A stretch of DNA of 64,000 bases from Mycobacterium simulans (GCF_900232995.1 NZ_OCVX01000004.1:366401-430400), one strand, 5' to 3'. Shown: positions 54,560-62,718, numbered from the stretch's first letter. Notes: generated by a model not told the origin, from the letters alone. A program made the numbers and translations.

Positions 54560-55584
54560 GACAGCACCTCGGCGATTTCCGCAACGAGCAGCGGCCATTC
54601 CGGCCGCACCGCTGCCCGCAGATACCGTTCGTCCAGGCCAACGAACGTGTCGCAACGGCGCACCGCAATTCCTTGATTCTGCAGCCGGTTTCGTAGCACG
54701 TCGGCACCTGGCGTGCTGAACAAGACAAACGGAGCCCGACCTTCGACGACGGTGACACCCACCGATCTAAGACCCGCCACCATTTCCGCACGCAGCGCTG
54801 CCAGCCGGGTGGCGTCGGTCTCCGCCTCGGCGACGGCCTCGACCGCGCAGCAGGCGGCGATGGCTGCCAGTTGCAGCGTGCCTACCGGCCAGTGCGCGCG
54901 TCGTGCGGTCAGCCGGGCCAGCACGTCGGGCGAGCCAAGCGCATAGCCCACCCGCAAACCGGCCAGCGACCAGGTCTTGGTCAGACTGCGCAGCACCAGC
55001 ACGTCGGGCAGGCGGTCGCCAGCCAATGACTCCGGCTCTCCGGGAACCGAATCCATAAACGCCTCGTCGACTACCAGGATCCGTCCCGGCCGGCGCAACG
55101 CGAGAAGCTGCGCGCGGGTGTGCAGCACCGACGTGGGGTTGGTCGGATTGCCCACCACGACAAGATCGGCGTCGTCAGGCACGGCCACGCCGTCCAGGCT
55201 GAACGGCGGCTCCAACACGACGTGGTGCACCGGGATTCCGGCCGCGTTCAGCGCCACAGCCGGCTCGGTGAACGCGGGTGCAACGATCGCGGCCCGCCTC
55301 GGCCGCAGGTTGCTTAACAGTGCAAAGCCCTCGGCCGCCCCGGCCAGCGGCGCCACCTCGTCGCGGCTTCGCCGGTGGCGGGCGGCGGCCGCGTCCTGCG
55401 CGACACGCACATCCTGGATGCCTGGGTAGCGGGCCAGATCCGGCAGCAGCGCGGCCAGTCGCTGCACTAGCCATCCCGGCGGATGCGCGTGGCGGACGTT
55501 GACGGCGAAGTCCAGCATGCCGGGCGCGACGTCTTGATCGCCGTGATAGCGCGCCGCCGCGAGGCTCGTGTCAAGACTTGCCAT
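54556..55584 (-). CDS. cobC: PLP-dependent aminotransferase CobC-like (Rv2231c ortholog)
   Basis: A class I/II PLP enzyme of 342 residues, related to threonine-phosphate decarboxylase (CobD of Salmonella) and to histidinol-phosphate aminotransferase. The first would supply aminopropanol phosphate for cobalamin, which fits cobU, cobT, cobS and cobD in this window; the second cannot be ruled out. The PLP Lys is in LRSLTKTWSLAGLRVGYA near residue 205, and NPTNPTSV is the conserved Asn/Pro block. It starts with ATG 7 nt after a -10 box and heads a four-gene overlapping operon. Confidence 0.9.
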   Translation of the reverse strand: MASLDTSLAAARYHGDQDVAPGMLDFAVNVRHAHPPGWLVQRLAALLPDLARYPGIQDVRVAQDAAAARHRRSRDEVAPLAGAAEGFALLSNLRPRRAAIVAPAFTEPAVALNAAGIPVHHVVLEPPFSLDGVAVPDDADLVVVGNPTNPTSVLHTRAQLLALRRPGRILVVDEAFMDSVPGEPESLAGDRLPDVLVLRSLTKTWSLAGLRVGYALGSPDVLARLTARRAHWPVGTLQLAAIAACCAVEAVAEAETDATRLAALRAEMVAGLRSVGVTVVEGRAPFVLFSTPGADVLRNRLQNQGIAVRRCDTFVGLDERYLRAAVRPEWPLLVAEIAEVLS

Positions 55585-55591
55585 CCGTGAA

Positions 55592-55597
55592 ACACTA
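55592..55597 (-). promoter_or_regulatory. -10 box of a leaderless cobC promoter
   Basis: On the minus strand TAGTGT lies 7 nt before the cobC ATG with no ribosome site between. It is in the 90-bp divergent gap shared with ptkA. Confidence 0.45.
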
Positions 55598-55674
55598 GTG
55601 GGCCGCCGCGCCGCCTCGGCAGTGTCTAGGCAACACCGTCACAGCCAACCACGCCGATCAAGGACAATGGGCGT

Positions 55675-56355
55675 GTGACAGGCACAATCTCCGCGCGCGC
55701 CACCGATTGCCGCCCACAACTGGTGATCTTCGACCTCGACGGCACCCTCACCGACTCAGCCGACGGGATCGTGGCGTCCTTCCTGCATGCACTCGGCCAC
55801 ATCGGCGCCGACGTGCCCGACGGCGACCTTGCCGCGCAGATCGTCGGCCCGCCCATGGACGAAACGTTCCGCTCGATGGAGCTCGGCGGACGCGCCGACG
55901 ACGCGATCGCGGCCTTCCGCGCCGAGTACGGCACCCGCGGCTGGGCGATGAACAGCCTGTTCGACGGCATCGATGCACTATTGGCCGACCTGCAAGCCTC
56001 CGGCGTCCGACTGGCGGTGGCCACCTCCAAGCTGGAGCCGACGGCCCGGCGCATCCTTGCCCATTTCGGGCTGGACCAGCACTTCGAGGTCATTGCCGGC
56101 GCGACCGCTGACGGCTCCCGCAGCAGCAAGACCGAGGTGCTGACCCACGCGCTGGGCCAGCTGCGGCCGCTGCCCGAGCGCGTGCTCATGGTCGGCGACC
56201 GCAGCCACGACGTTGAGGGGGCGGCCGCACATGGCATCGACACGGTGGTGGTCGGCTGGGGCTACGGGCAGGCCGACTTCGCCGAGTTGATCGACGCCAC
56301 CGGCGTGACCCATGCCGCGACGATGGCCGAGCTGCGGAGGGTGCTGGGTGTCTGA
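55675..56355 (+). CDS. ptkA: HAD-family protein tyrosine kinase PtkA (Rv2232 ortholog)
   Basis: The fold is a haloacid dehalogenase phosphatase with IFDLDGTLTDS (Asp20 and Asp22), motif II around VATSKLE and the late MVGDRSHDVEGA. In M. tuberculosis the ortholog is known as PtkA, a tyrosine kinase that phosphorylates PtpA, whose gene follows here. This protein has 226 residues, shorter than the 291 I recall for M. tuberculosis PtkA, so the disordered N-terminal extension is missing or unannotated. The start is GTG. ptpA begins 8 bp before its stop. Confidence 0.88.
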   Translation: MTGTISARATDCRPQLVIFDLDGTLTDSADGIVASFLHALGHIGADVPDGDLAAQIVGPPMDETFRSMELGGRADDAIAAFRAEYGTRGWAMNSLFDGIDALLADLQASGVRLAVATSKLEPTARRILAHFGLDQHFEVIAGATADGSRSSKTEVLTHALGQLRPLPERVLMVGDRSHDVEGAAAHGIDTVVVGWGYGQADFAELIDATGVTHAATMAELRRVLGV

Positions 56356-56845
56356 TCCGCGTGCCCTCCATGTCACGTTCGTCTGTACCGGCAACATCTG
56401 CCGCTCGCCGATGGCCGAGAAGATGTTCGCCCACCAGATCGCCCAGCGTGGTCTGGATGGCGCGGTACGAGTGACCAGTGCGGGCACCGGCAACTGGCAC
56501 GTCGGCGACTGCGCCGACGAGCGTGCGACCAGGGTTCTGCGTGCGCACGGCTACCCCACCGAGCATTGCGCCGCACAGCTCGACGCCGATCACTTGACAG
56601 CCGATCTGGTGGTGGCCCTGGGCCGCAACCACGTGCGGCTGCTGCGCCAACTCGGGGTTGACGCCACTCGGATACGGATGCTGCGCTCGTTCGACCCGCG
56701 CTCCGGCGCCTATGCCCTCGATGTCGAGGATCCCTACTACGGCGACCACGACGACTTCGAAGAGGCATTCGCCGTGATCGAGGCGGCGCTGCCCGGCCTG
56801 CACGACTGGGTCGACGAGCGACTCGCGCAGAACGGATCCGGTTGA
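56348..56845 (+). CDS. ptpA: Low-molecular-weight protein tyrosine phosphatase (Rv2234 ortholog)
   Basis: PtpA is secreted into macrophages by M. tuberculosis, where it blocks phagosome acidification. The phosphate loop C13-T-G-N-I-C-R19-S carries the nucleophile and Arg, and the general acid Asp is in VEDPYYGDHDD; the two adjacent tyrosines are the PtkA sites in the M. tuberculosis protein. It has 165 residues. The GTG overlaps ptkA by 8 bp and the stop overlaps the next ATG by one base, so all three genes are coupled. Confidence 0.94.
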   Translation: MSDPRALHVTFVCTGNICRSPMAEKMFAHQIAQRGLDGAVRVTSAGTGNWHVGDCADERATRVLRAHGYPTEHCAAQLDADHLTADLVVALGRNHVRLLRQLGVDATRIRMLRSFDPRSGAYALDVEDPYYGDHDDFEEAFAVIEAALPGLHDWVDERLAQNGSG

Positions 56846-57684
56846 TGCCTCGTTTGATCCGGGGCCTGGCGTTCCTGCTGCGACCGGGCTGGATCGCGCT
56901 GATCTTGGTAGTCGTCGCGTTCACCTATCTGTGTTTCATGGTGCTCGCGCCGTGGCAGCTGGGGAAGAACACCAGGACCTCACGGGAGAACCAGCAAATC
57001 GAATACTCGCTCAACACTCCCCCGGTGTCATTGAAAACGTTTCTTCCGCAACAGGATTCGTCGGCACCCGCTGCCCAGTGGCGCAGGGTCACGGCAACCG
57101 GGCATTATCTGGCGGACGTTCAGGTGTTGGCCCGGTTGCGAGTGGTCGAAGGGGACCAGGCGTTCGAGGTGCTGGCGCCATTCGTCGTGGACGGCGGGCC
57201 AACCGTCCTCGTAGACCGCGGATACGTGCGGCCGCAGCCGGGCTCACACGTACCGCCGATCCCGCGCCCGCCCGATCAAACCGTGACGATCACGGGGCGG
57301 CTGCGCGACTCCGAACCAACCATGCGGGACAAGGAGCCGTTCACCAGAGACGGTGTGCAGCAGGTGTATTCGATCAACACCGGACAGGTTTCGGTGTTGA
57401 CCGGAGTGCCGCTGACCGGTTCTTATCTGCAACTGGTCGAAGACCAACCCGGGGGGCTGGGTGTGCTCGGCATACCGCACCTCGACGCGGGTCCGTTTTT
57501 GTCCTACGGCATCCAATGGATCTCGTTCGGCATCTTGGCGCCGATCGGCCTGGGCTACTTCGCCTACTCCGAGATCCGAGCCCGCCGACGGGAAAAGCAG
57601 ACGGCTTCAGCGCCGGACCAGCCGATGACCGGACCCACGACCATCGAGGAGAAGCTCAGCGATCGCTACGGCCGCCGGCGCTAA
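56845..57684 (+). CDS. SURF1-family oxidase assembly protein (Rv2235 ortholog)
   Basis: SURF1 proteins help assemble the haem a centres of cytochrome aa3 oxidase, whose subunits CtaC, CtaE and CtaF are encoded in the first 9 kb of this window. The 279-residue protein has one N-terminal helix (about 14-36) and one near the C-terminus (about 218-240) with an external domain between, containing WQLGKN, RRVTATGHYL and VDRGYVRP blocks typical of the family. The ATG overlaps the ptpA stop (TGATG). A TTG one codon earlier is also possible. Confidence 0.9.
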   Translation: MPRLIRGLAFLLRPGWIALILVVVAFTYLCFMVLAPWQLGKNTRTSRENQQIEYSLNTPPVSLKTFLPQQDSSAPAAQWRRVTATGHYLADVQVLARLRVVEGDQAFEVLAPFVVDGGPTVLVDRGYVRPQPGSHVPPIPRPPDQTVTITGRLRDSEPTMRDKEPFTRDGVQQVYSINTGQVSVLTGVPLTGSYLQLVEDQPGGLGVLGIPHLDAGPFLSYGIQWISFGILAPIGLGYFAYSEIRARRREKQTASAPDQPMTGPTTIEEKLSDRYGRRR

Positions 57685-57724
57685 GCCAATTGCCTGGCCA
57701 TGTCAGCAGTCGATGAGTGTGCGC

Positions 57725-58723
57725 TCACGGCTTTGGGTGTGCGCTGACGGCGAAAAAACCGCGCCACGCCCGGCCTGCACGCACGCTCGAAGCCCTGAGC
57801 ACACACTCAAACGCGACCACCACGGCGGCCGCCGCCTGCACCCCTCGCGACAGCGCCACCGCACGACGTAGATCGGCCACCGTGGGCTGCCGGCCGTCAC
57901 CGAGTCTGGGCCGGATCTGCAGCTCATCGTGATACTGGGTCGGTCCACCAAGTCGCACGCCCAGCGCACCGGCAAATGCCGCCTCGACGATCCCAGCGTT
58001 CGGGCTGGGATGTCGCGCGGCGTCACGACGCCAAGCGCGCACCGCACCCAACGGTGAGCCGCCCACCCCCAGTGCGCAGATCACCACCAGCGTCGCCGTG
58101 ACCCGTGCGCCGAGATAGTTGGCCAAGTCATCCAATCGCGCTGCAGCCCAACCGAATCGGACATAGCGCGGCGAGCGGTATCCGACCATCGAATCCAAGG
58201 TATTGACGGCGCGATATCCCAGCACCGCCGGCACGCCGCCGGCCGCCGCCCACAGCAGCGGCGCCACTTGGGCATCGGAGGTGTTCTCCGCCACCGATTC
58301 CAGGGCCGCACGCGTCAGCCCCTGCTCATCCAGCCAGGCCGGATCGCGCCCGCACAGCGATGGCAACAGCCGTCGGGCGGCCTCGACGTCGCCACGGTCC
58401 AGCAAATCCGACATCTGCCGGCCAGTGCGCGCCAATGAGGTACCGCCCAGTGATACCCAGGTGGCGGCCGCAGTGGCCGCCACCGACCAGGACCGGCCCC
58501 AGCGCTGCAGAGCCGCACCCAGCAGGCCCACGGAACCGACCAGCAGACACACATGCAGTGCCCCGGCGAGCCTGGAGTCGCGATAGGTGACCCGCTCCAA
58601 CTTCGCGGCCGCGTGGCCAAACAATGCGACCGGGTGACCGCGTTTCGGATCGGCCAGCGCGAGATCGAGCACGTAGCCGGCCAGCGCGCCGGCGACCCGG
58701 GCCTGCCGTGTCGAGGCAAACAT
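57725..58723 (-). CDS. cobD: Adenosylcobinamide-phosphate synthase CobD/CbiB (Rv2236c ortholog)
   Basis: CobD attaches aminopropanol or its phosphate to adenosylcobyric acid at the membrane. The protein has 332 residues and about four to five hydrophobic segments. DLALADPKRGHPVALFGH at the N-terminus, ENTSDAQVAPLLWA in the middle, RAVNTLDSMVGYRSPRY and SPNAGIVEAAFAGALGVRLGGP are the family blocks. The start is this ATG or the GTG just before it. The stop codon lies in a 20-bp tandem duplication (see findings). The SURF1 gene converges from the left with 40 bp between. Confidence 0.93.
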   Translation of the reverse strand: MFASTRQARVAGALAGYVLDLALADPKRGHPVALFGHAAAKLERVTYRDSRLAGALHVCLLVGSVGLLGAALQRWGRSWSVAATAAATWVSLGGTSLARTGRQMSDLLDRGDVEAARRLLPSLCGRDPAWLDEQGLTRAALESVAENTSDAQVAPLLWAAAGGVPAVLGYRAVNTLDSMVGYRSPRYVRFGWAAARLDDLANYLGARVTATLVVICALGVGGSPLGAVRAWRRDAARHPSPNAGIVEAAFAGALGVRLGGPTQYHDELQIRPRLGDGRQPTVADLRRAVALSRGVQAAAAVVVAFECVLRASSVRAGRAWRGFFAVSAHPKP

Positions 58724-58775
58724 CACGGCAGCGTCTCATACGTGGTCTACTCGAACCCATGGGAGGATATCCGCG

Positions 58776-59591
58776 ATGAAGCGGCCCGCGAGTCGGATCG
58801 CCGACCTGTTGAACCCGGCGGCGTTGCTGTTGCCGGCCGCGAACGTGATCATGCAGCTGTCACTGCCGGGCGTCGGGTATGGCGTGCTGGAAAGCCCGGT
58901 GGACAGCGGCAATGTCTACAAGCATCCGTTCAAGCGGGCCCGCACCACGGGCACCTATCTGGCGGTTGCCACCATCGGTTCCGAATCGGATCGAGCCCTA
59001 ATTCGCGGCGCCGTCGATGTCGCGCACCGGCAGGTCCGGTCGACGCCGTCGAGCCCGGTGTCCTACAACGCATTCGATCCCAAGTTGCAGCTGTGGGTTG
59101 CCGCGTGCCTGTACCGGTACTTCGTGGACCAACACGAGTTCCTGCATGGACCGCTCGATGACGTCAGCGCCGACCTCGTCTATCGCGACGCCAAGCGGCT
59201 GGGGACCACGCTGCAGGTGCCGGAGCGCATGTGGCCGCCGGACCGGGTCGCGTTCGACGAGTACTGGAAGCGCTCGCTCGACGACCTGCGCATCGACCCA
59301 CCAGTCCGAGAGCATCTTCGCGGTGTGGCCTCGGTGGCTTTTCTTCCGTGGCCGCTCAGGGCACTTGCCGGACCGTTCAATCTGTTCGCGACGACGGGGT
59401 TTTTGGCGCCGGAGTTTCGGGCGATGATGCAGCTGGACTGGACGCAAGCCCAGCAGCGCCGGTTCGAGTGGTTGCTGGCCGTGCTGCGGCTGGCCGACCG
59501 ACTGATTCCGCACCGGGCGTGGATCTTCACCTACCGGCTCTACCTGTGGGACATGCGGTTTCGCGCCCGCCGCGGCTGGCGGATCGTCTAA
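58776..59591 (+). CDS. DUF2236 (MpaB/LcpA-like) family protein (Rv2237 ortholog)
   Basis: A 271-residue soluble helical protein of the DUF2236 family, which includes the haem b latex-clearing oxygenase Lcp and the fungal MpaB oxygenase. YNAFDPKLQLWVAACLYRYFVD (about 90-112) is the conserved central helix with the His/Trp region, and DEYWKRSLDDL follows. The substrate is unknown in mycobacteria. A GGAGGATAT ribosome site precedes the ATG. It is divergent from cobD by 52 bp and converges on an epoxide hydrolase across a palindrome. Confidence 0.88.
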   Translation: MKRPASRIADLLNPAALLLPAANVIMQLSLPGVGYGVLESPVDSGNVYKHPFKRARTTGTYLAVATIGSESDRALIRGAVDVAHRQVRSTPSSPVSYNAFDPKLQLWVAACLYRYFVDQHEFLHGPLDDVSADLVYRDAKRLGTTLQVPERMWPPDRVAFDEYWKRSLDDLRIDPPVREHLRGVASVAFLPWPLRALAGPFNLFATTGFLAPEFRAMMQLDWTQAQQRRFEWLLAVLRLADRLIPHRAWIFTYRLYLWDMRFRARRGWRIV

Positions 59592-59593
59592 AG

Positions 59594-59655
59594 CGCCGAC
59601 TGTGAAAACGACGACGCCGAAACGGCGTGTCCCGTCGGCAAATTCACAGTCGGCG
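59594..59655. terminator. Palindrome between the DUF2236 and epoxide hydrolase genes
   Basis: CGCCGACTGTGAA (59594-59606) and TTCACAGTCGGCG (59643-59655) are exact reverse complements. Inside, ACGCCG and CGGCGT pair around AAA. It starts 2 bp after one stop codon and ends 7 bp before the other, so it can end both transcripts. The sequence is unrelated to the asnB and glnA1 palindromes but has the same placement. Confidence 0.6.
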
Positions 59656-59662
59656 AGGCGCC

Positions 59663-60799
59663 TCAGCGCACCGTGGCGAAGAACGCGCGCAGGTCCTCGA
59701 CAAACAGCTCCGGCTGCTCAAACGCGGCAAAGTGCCCGCCGCGCGGCATGTCCGTCCAGTGGGTGATGTTGTAGACGGGCTCGCACCAGCTCCGCGGGGC
59801 CTTCAGGAGTTCCCCGGGAAACGCCGCGACACCCGTCGGCAACTCGACGCGGTCCATTTGCCCCCAAACCTTGAAGCTCTCCCAGTACAACCTGGCCGAG
59901 GAAGCGGCGGTGCCGGTCACCCAATACATCATCACGTTGTCGAGCAGCTCATCGCGGCCGAGCACGTTCTCGGGATGCCCGTCGCAGTCCATCCACGCCC
60001 AGAACTTTTCGACTATCCAGGCCAGCTGGCCCGCGGGCGAATCGACGAGGCCGTATCCCACCGTTTGCGGGCGCGTGGACTGCTGCTTGGAATAGCCGGT
60101 CCCCCACTTGCGGTGTTCGGCCAGCGCGGCCAGTGCCCGTTGTTCTGCTTCGCTCGGATTGGCCATTGTCTCGGCCGTAGGCCGGCCGATCGGCATGTTC
60201 AGATGGATGGCTGCGCAGTGGTTGCCGCCGGGGCCGCCGTTGCGGCCCATCTGGGTGGTCACCGCCGCCCCCCAGTCGCCACCCTGGGCGCCGTAGCGCT
60301 GGTAGCCCAGGCCCAGCATGAGCGTCTCCCATGCCTGCGCGATTTTCCCGACGCCCCACCCCGTGCGGCTCGGCTTCCCGGAGAAGCCGTAGCCGGGAAG
60401 AGACGGGCAGACGACGTGAAAAGCATCTTCGGCACGTCCACCGTGGGCCGTGGGATTGCTGAGCGGCTCGATCACCTTGTGAAACTCCACGATCGAGCCC
60501 GGCCAGCCGTGGGTGATCACCAGCGGAAAGGCGTCCTCGTGCGGGGACCGCTGATGAACGAAATGAATGTCTAACCCGTCGATTTCGGTGATGAACTGGT
60601 CGAAGCGGTTGAGTGCGGCCTCGCGCGAGCGCCAGTCATAGTCGTTGGCCCAATACGCGGCCAAGTCGCGGGTGTAAGCCAGCGGGATGCCCTGGCTCCA
60701 GTCGTCCACACATTCGGCTTCCGGCCATCGGGTGTGCGCCAATCGTGTTCGCAAGTCGTCGAGAACCTCGTCGGGAACATCGATGCGAAACGGCCTCAT
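59663..60799 (-). CDS. Epoxide hydrolase, microsomal-like (EHN domain)
   Basis: A 378-residue alpha/beta hydrolase with the N-terminal EHN lid of microsomal-type epoxide hydrolases (about 1-110, MRPFRIDVPDEVLDDLRTRL). The oxyanion motif is HGWPGS at 97-102, the nucleophile Asp175 is in GGDWGA, a ring-opening Tyr is expected in the cap, and the catalytic His is in GGHFAAFEQPE near the C-terminus. The epoxide substrate is unknown. I do not recall this gene between Rv2237 and the tRNA in M. tuberculosis. A small gene ends 4 bp upstream, so they are probably co-transcribed. Confidence 0.9.
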   Translation of the reverse strand: MRPFRIDVPDEVLDDLRTRLAHTRWPEAECVDDWSQGIPLAYTRDLAAYWANDYDWRSREAALNRFDQFITEIDGLDIHFVHQRSPHEDAFPLVITHGWPGSIVEFHKVIEPLSNPTAHGGRAEDAFHVVCPSLPGYGFSGKPSRTGWGVGKIAQAWETLMLGLGYQRYGAQGGDWGAAVTTQMGRNGGPGGNHCAAIHLNMPIGRPTAETMANPSEAEQRALAALAEHRKWGTGYSKQQSTRPQTVGYGLVDSPAGQLAWIVEKFWAWMDCDGHPENVLGRDELLDNVMMYWVTGTAASSARLYWESFKVWGQMDRVELPTGVAAFPGELLKAPRSWCEPVYNITHWTDMPRGGHFAAFEQPELFVEDLRAFFATVR

Positions 60800-60803
60800 G
60801 ACG

Positions 60804-60995
60804 CTATTGCTTGTTCGCGTCCTTGATCAACGCGCTGATCTGCTCTAGCAGTTCACGCATATCGGCACGCATCGCGTCCACGGCGGCATACAAGTCCGCC
60901 TTGGTCGCCGGCTGCTGGTCCGCTGCGGTTGACCGCACCGGCGGTGTCGTCCGTCGCGCCGCGCTGTCGCTCTGAAAGCCAGGTAGGTCACCCAC
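60804..60995 (-). CDS. Small helical/coiled-coil protein (possible Rv2237A ortholog)
   Basis: A 63-residue protein with a Pro/Thr-rich first half and a C-terminal amphipathic helix, KADLYAAVDAMRADMREL then LEQISALIKDA, with hydrophobic residues at heptad spacing, so it likely dimerises or binds a partner. The start is uncertain: this GTG gives MGDLPGFQ, while an upstream TTG at 61031, 4 bp from the mature tRNA end, would add 12 residues. No ribosome site is clear for either. It may correspond to the small gene Rv2237A in M. tuberculosis, recalled only loosely. Function unknown. Confidence 0.55.
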   Translation of the reverse strand: MGDLPGFQSDSAARRTTPPVRSTAADQQPATKADLYAAVDAMRADMRELLEQISALIKDANKQ

Positions 60996-61034
60996 GCCCA
61001 CGACACTGCCATATCGGCTCGTCGCCGACAAAAG

Positions 61035-61107
61035 TGGGCGCGGACGGTATCGAACCGCCGACCGCTGGTGTGTAAAACCAGAGCTCTACCACTGAGCTAC
61101 GCGCCCT
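61035..61107 (-). tRNA. tRNA-Val, anticodon UAC
   Basis: Read on the minus strand, the acceptor GGGCGCG pairs with CGCGCCC before discriminator A. The anticodon stem CUGGU/ACCAG closes the 7-nt loop UUUACAC, whose middle three bases UAC read valine GUA/GUG codons. D-arm (AGCUCAGUGGUAGAGCU) and T-arm with GUUCGAU are regular. No variable-arm oddity is seen and the 3' CCA is not encoded. It is 73 nt long. Confidence 0.93.
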
Positions 61108-61164
61108 TGAAACCACACGGCCCCGCCGCAGGCTACACGCCTAGACGCCGAGCACCCAAAACGC

Positions 61165-61626
61165 TCATACCTTTAAGGCCGCCAACGCATCGCTCCACAC
61201 CCGCCGATCGCGGGCTTCACCGGGCTGCTTCATCTCGGCGAACCGAATGATCCCAGACCGATCGACGACAAACGTGCCGCGGTTGGAGTAGCCGGCCTTG
61301 TCGTTGAAGACGCCGTAGGACTCGCTGACCGCTCCGTGCGGCCAAAAGTCCGACAACACCGGAAACAGGAACCCACTCTGGGTCGCCCAGATCTTGTGCG
61401 TCGGCGGCGGGCCCACCGAGATGGCCAGCACCGCACTGTCGTCGTTCTCAAACTCGGGCAGGTGGTCGCGCAACTGGTCCAGCTCACCCTGGCAGATCCC
61501 GGTGAATGCCAGCGGGAAAAACACCAACAGCACATTCTTGGCGCCCCGATAGCCACTGAGCGTTACGGGCTGATGATTCTGGTCGCGCAGCGTGAAGTCC
61601 GGGGCAGTGACTCCGACGTCCAGCAT
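61165..61626 (-). CDS. ahpE: One-cysteine peroxiredoxin AhpE (Rv2238c ortholog)
   Basis: AhpE reduces hydroperoxides, with a preference for fatty-acid hydroperoxides in the M. tuberculosis enzyme. The peroxidatic Cys45 is in PLAFTGICQGE, with the family Pro and Thr just before it; no second conserved Cys is visible, as expected for a 1-Cys type. It has 153 residues, identical in length to the known protein. The ATG overlaps the stop of the upstream DUF3052 gene by one base. Downstream, 57 bp lead to the tRNA with no terminator structure I can see. Confidence 0.96.
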   Translation of the reverse strand: MLDVGVTAPDFTLRDQNHQPVTLSGYRGAKNVLLVFFPLAFTGICQGELDQLRDHLPEFENDDSAVLAISVGPPPTHKIWATQSGFLFPVLSDFWPHGAVSESYGVFNDKAGYSNRGTFVVDRSGIIRFAEMKQPGEARDRRVWSDALAALKV

Positions 61627-62048
61627 CAGCGCTTTCCGGCCCGCGACTTCGGCTGGACCAATCGGCTGGCGCTCCAGTCACCCAGATTGACCGACGACGT
61701 CGGCATCAGACCCGCGGTGGGCGCCGCCTCGGCGATCTCGGCGGGAAGCACGTGACCGGGCCGGCCCGTCTTGGGCGTCAACACCCAGATCACGCCGTCC
61801 TCGGCGAGCGGGCTGATCGCGTCCATCAGGGTGTCCACCAGGTCCCCGTCGCCGTCGCGCCACCACAGCAGAACGACGTCAATAACCTCGTCGCTGTCCT
61901 CATCGAGCAACTCACCGCCGCACGCTTCCTCGACCGCAGCGCGGATGTCGTCGTCGGTGTCTTCGTCCCAGCCCCATTCCTGGACAAGTTGGTCTCGTTG
62001 GATGCCCAGCTTGCGGGCGTAGCTCGGGGCGTGATCCGCCGCGACCAC
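61626..62048 (-). CDS. DUF3052 domain protein (Rv2239c ortholog)
   Basis: A 140-residue soluble acidic protein of the DUF3052 family, restricted to actinobacteria, function unknown. ADHAPSYARKLGIQRDQLVQEWG at the N-terminus, DEDSDEVIDVVLLWWRDGDGDLVD in the middle and GVIWVLTPKTGRPGHV are the conserved blocks. The GTG start is preferred because AGAGGAGG lies 7 nt upstream; an ATG nine codons earlier is in frame but upstream of the ribosome site. It is coupled to ahpE by a one-base overlap. Confidence 0.9.
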   Translation of the reverse strand: MVAADHAPSYARKLGIQRDQLVQEWGWDEDTDDDIRAAVEEACGGELLDEDSDEVIDVVLLWWRDGDGDLVDTLMDAISPLAEDGVIWVLTPKTGRPGHVLPAEIAEAAPTAGLMPTSSVNLGDWSASRLVQPKSRAGKR

Positions 62049-62128
62049 CGTGGAACCTCCTCTAACCATCCGCACTCCGTGCGATGGGCCCTATCGTCGC
62101 ACAGTCGCGTCCGCGCACATACCACTAC

Positions 62129-62704
62129 CTAGTAGGACGCCATGCACAGTTTCAGCGCCTTGGTCTTCGTGTCGTTGAGCTGATCGACTCGCCTGTTGAA
62201 CTCCCCCGTCGCCGCGTGCGTGCCGATGGCGTTGGCCACCGCGCGCGCCGCATCCATATAAGCATTGACCGCATCGCGCATCTCCGCCGACAGCGCGTCA
62301 CTGAAACTGCCGGAAACCGCCGTGGCGCTGTTGTTGAGCGCCGCAATGGCCGGGCCTTCCGTCGGACCCGTGTTGCGGCCGGCGTTAAATGCCGCGACGA
62401 AGGCGTTCACCTTGTCGATCGCGTCCTTACTCGTGGTCGCAAGCGCGTCGCAGGAGGTGTGAATCGCCTTGGTCGTCAATGATTGTTGCCGCTGGGACTC
62501 CCGGACACTCGACGTCGCGGATGACGCCGATATCGACGCGGACACCGAAGACCGGTAGGCCCCGGCGACGTTGGTGTCCGGTGTCGCCGTACCTTCGGTG
62601 ACGCTGGTACATCCCGCCAGGTTGATCACGCCCATCAGCACTATCGCAACACACCCGAGCGCCAGAGCGCCTCGTCTGGGGACGGCACGCCATCCGATGA
62701 GCAC
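62129..62704 (-). CDS. Probable lipoprotein, unknown function (Rv2240c ortholog)
   Basis: A 191-residue exported protein. A basic N-terminus and hydrophobic segment end in the lipobox LAGC with Cys32, so it should be lipid-anchored. The mature part is Ser/Ala/Thr-rich and helical, with two further Cys (HTSCDAL and KLCMASY) that could pair. No enzyme motif is visible. It starts with GTG 8 nt after a TAACGT box, in the divergent gap with aceE. Its stop is 80 bp before the DUF3052 start. Confidence 0.82.
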   Translation of the reverse strand: MLIGWRAVPRRGALALGCVAIVLMGVINLAGCTSVTEGTATPDTNVAGAYRSSVSASISASSATSSVRESQRQQSLTTKAIHTSCDALATTSKDAIDKVNAFVAAFNAGRNTGPTEGPAIAALNNSATAVSGSFSDALSAEMRDAVNAYMDAARAVANAIGTHAATGEFNRRVDQLNDTKTKALKLCMASY

Positions 62705-62712
62705 GGCTCATG

Positions 62713-62718
62713 ACGTTA
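62713..62718 (-). promoter_or_regulatory. -10 box of a leaderless promoter for the Rv2240c ortholog
   Basis: On the minus strand TAACGT lies 8 nt before the GTG start, with no ribosome site between. It is in the 141-bp divergent gap shared with aceE. Confidence 0.4.
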
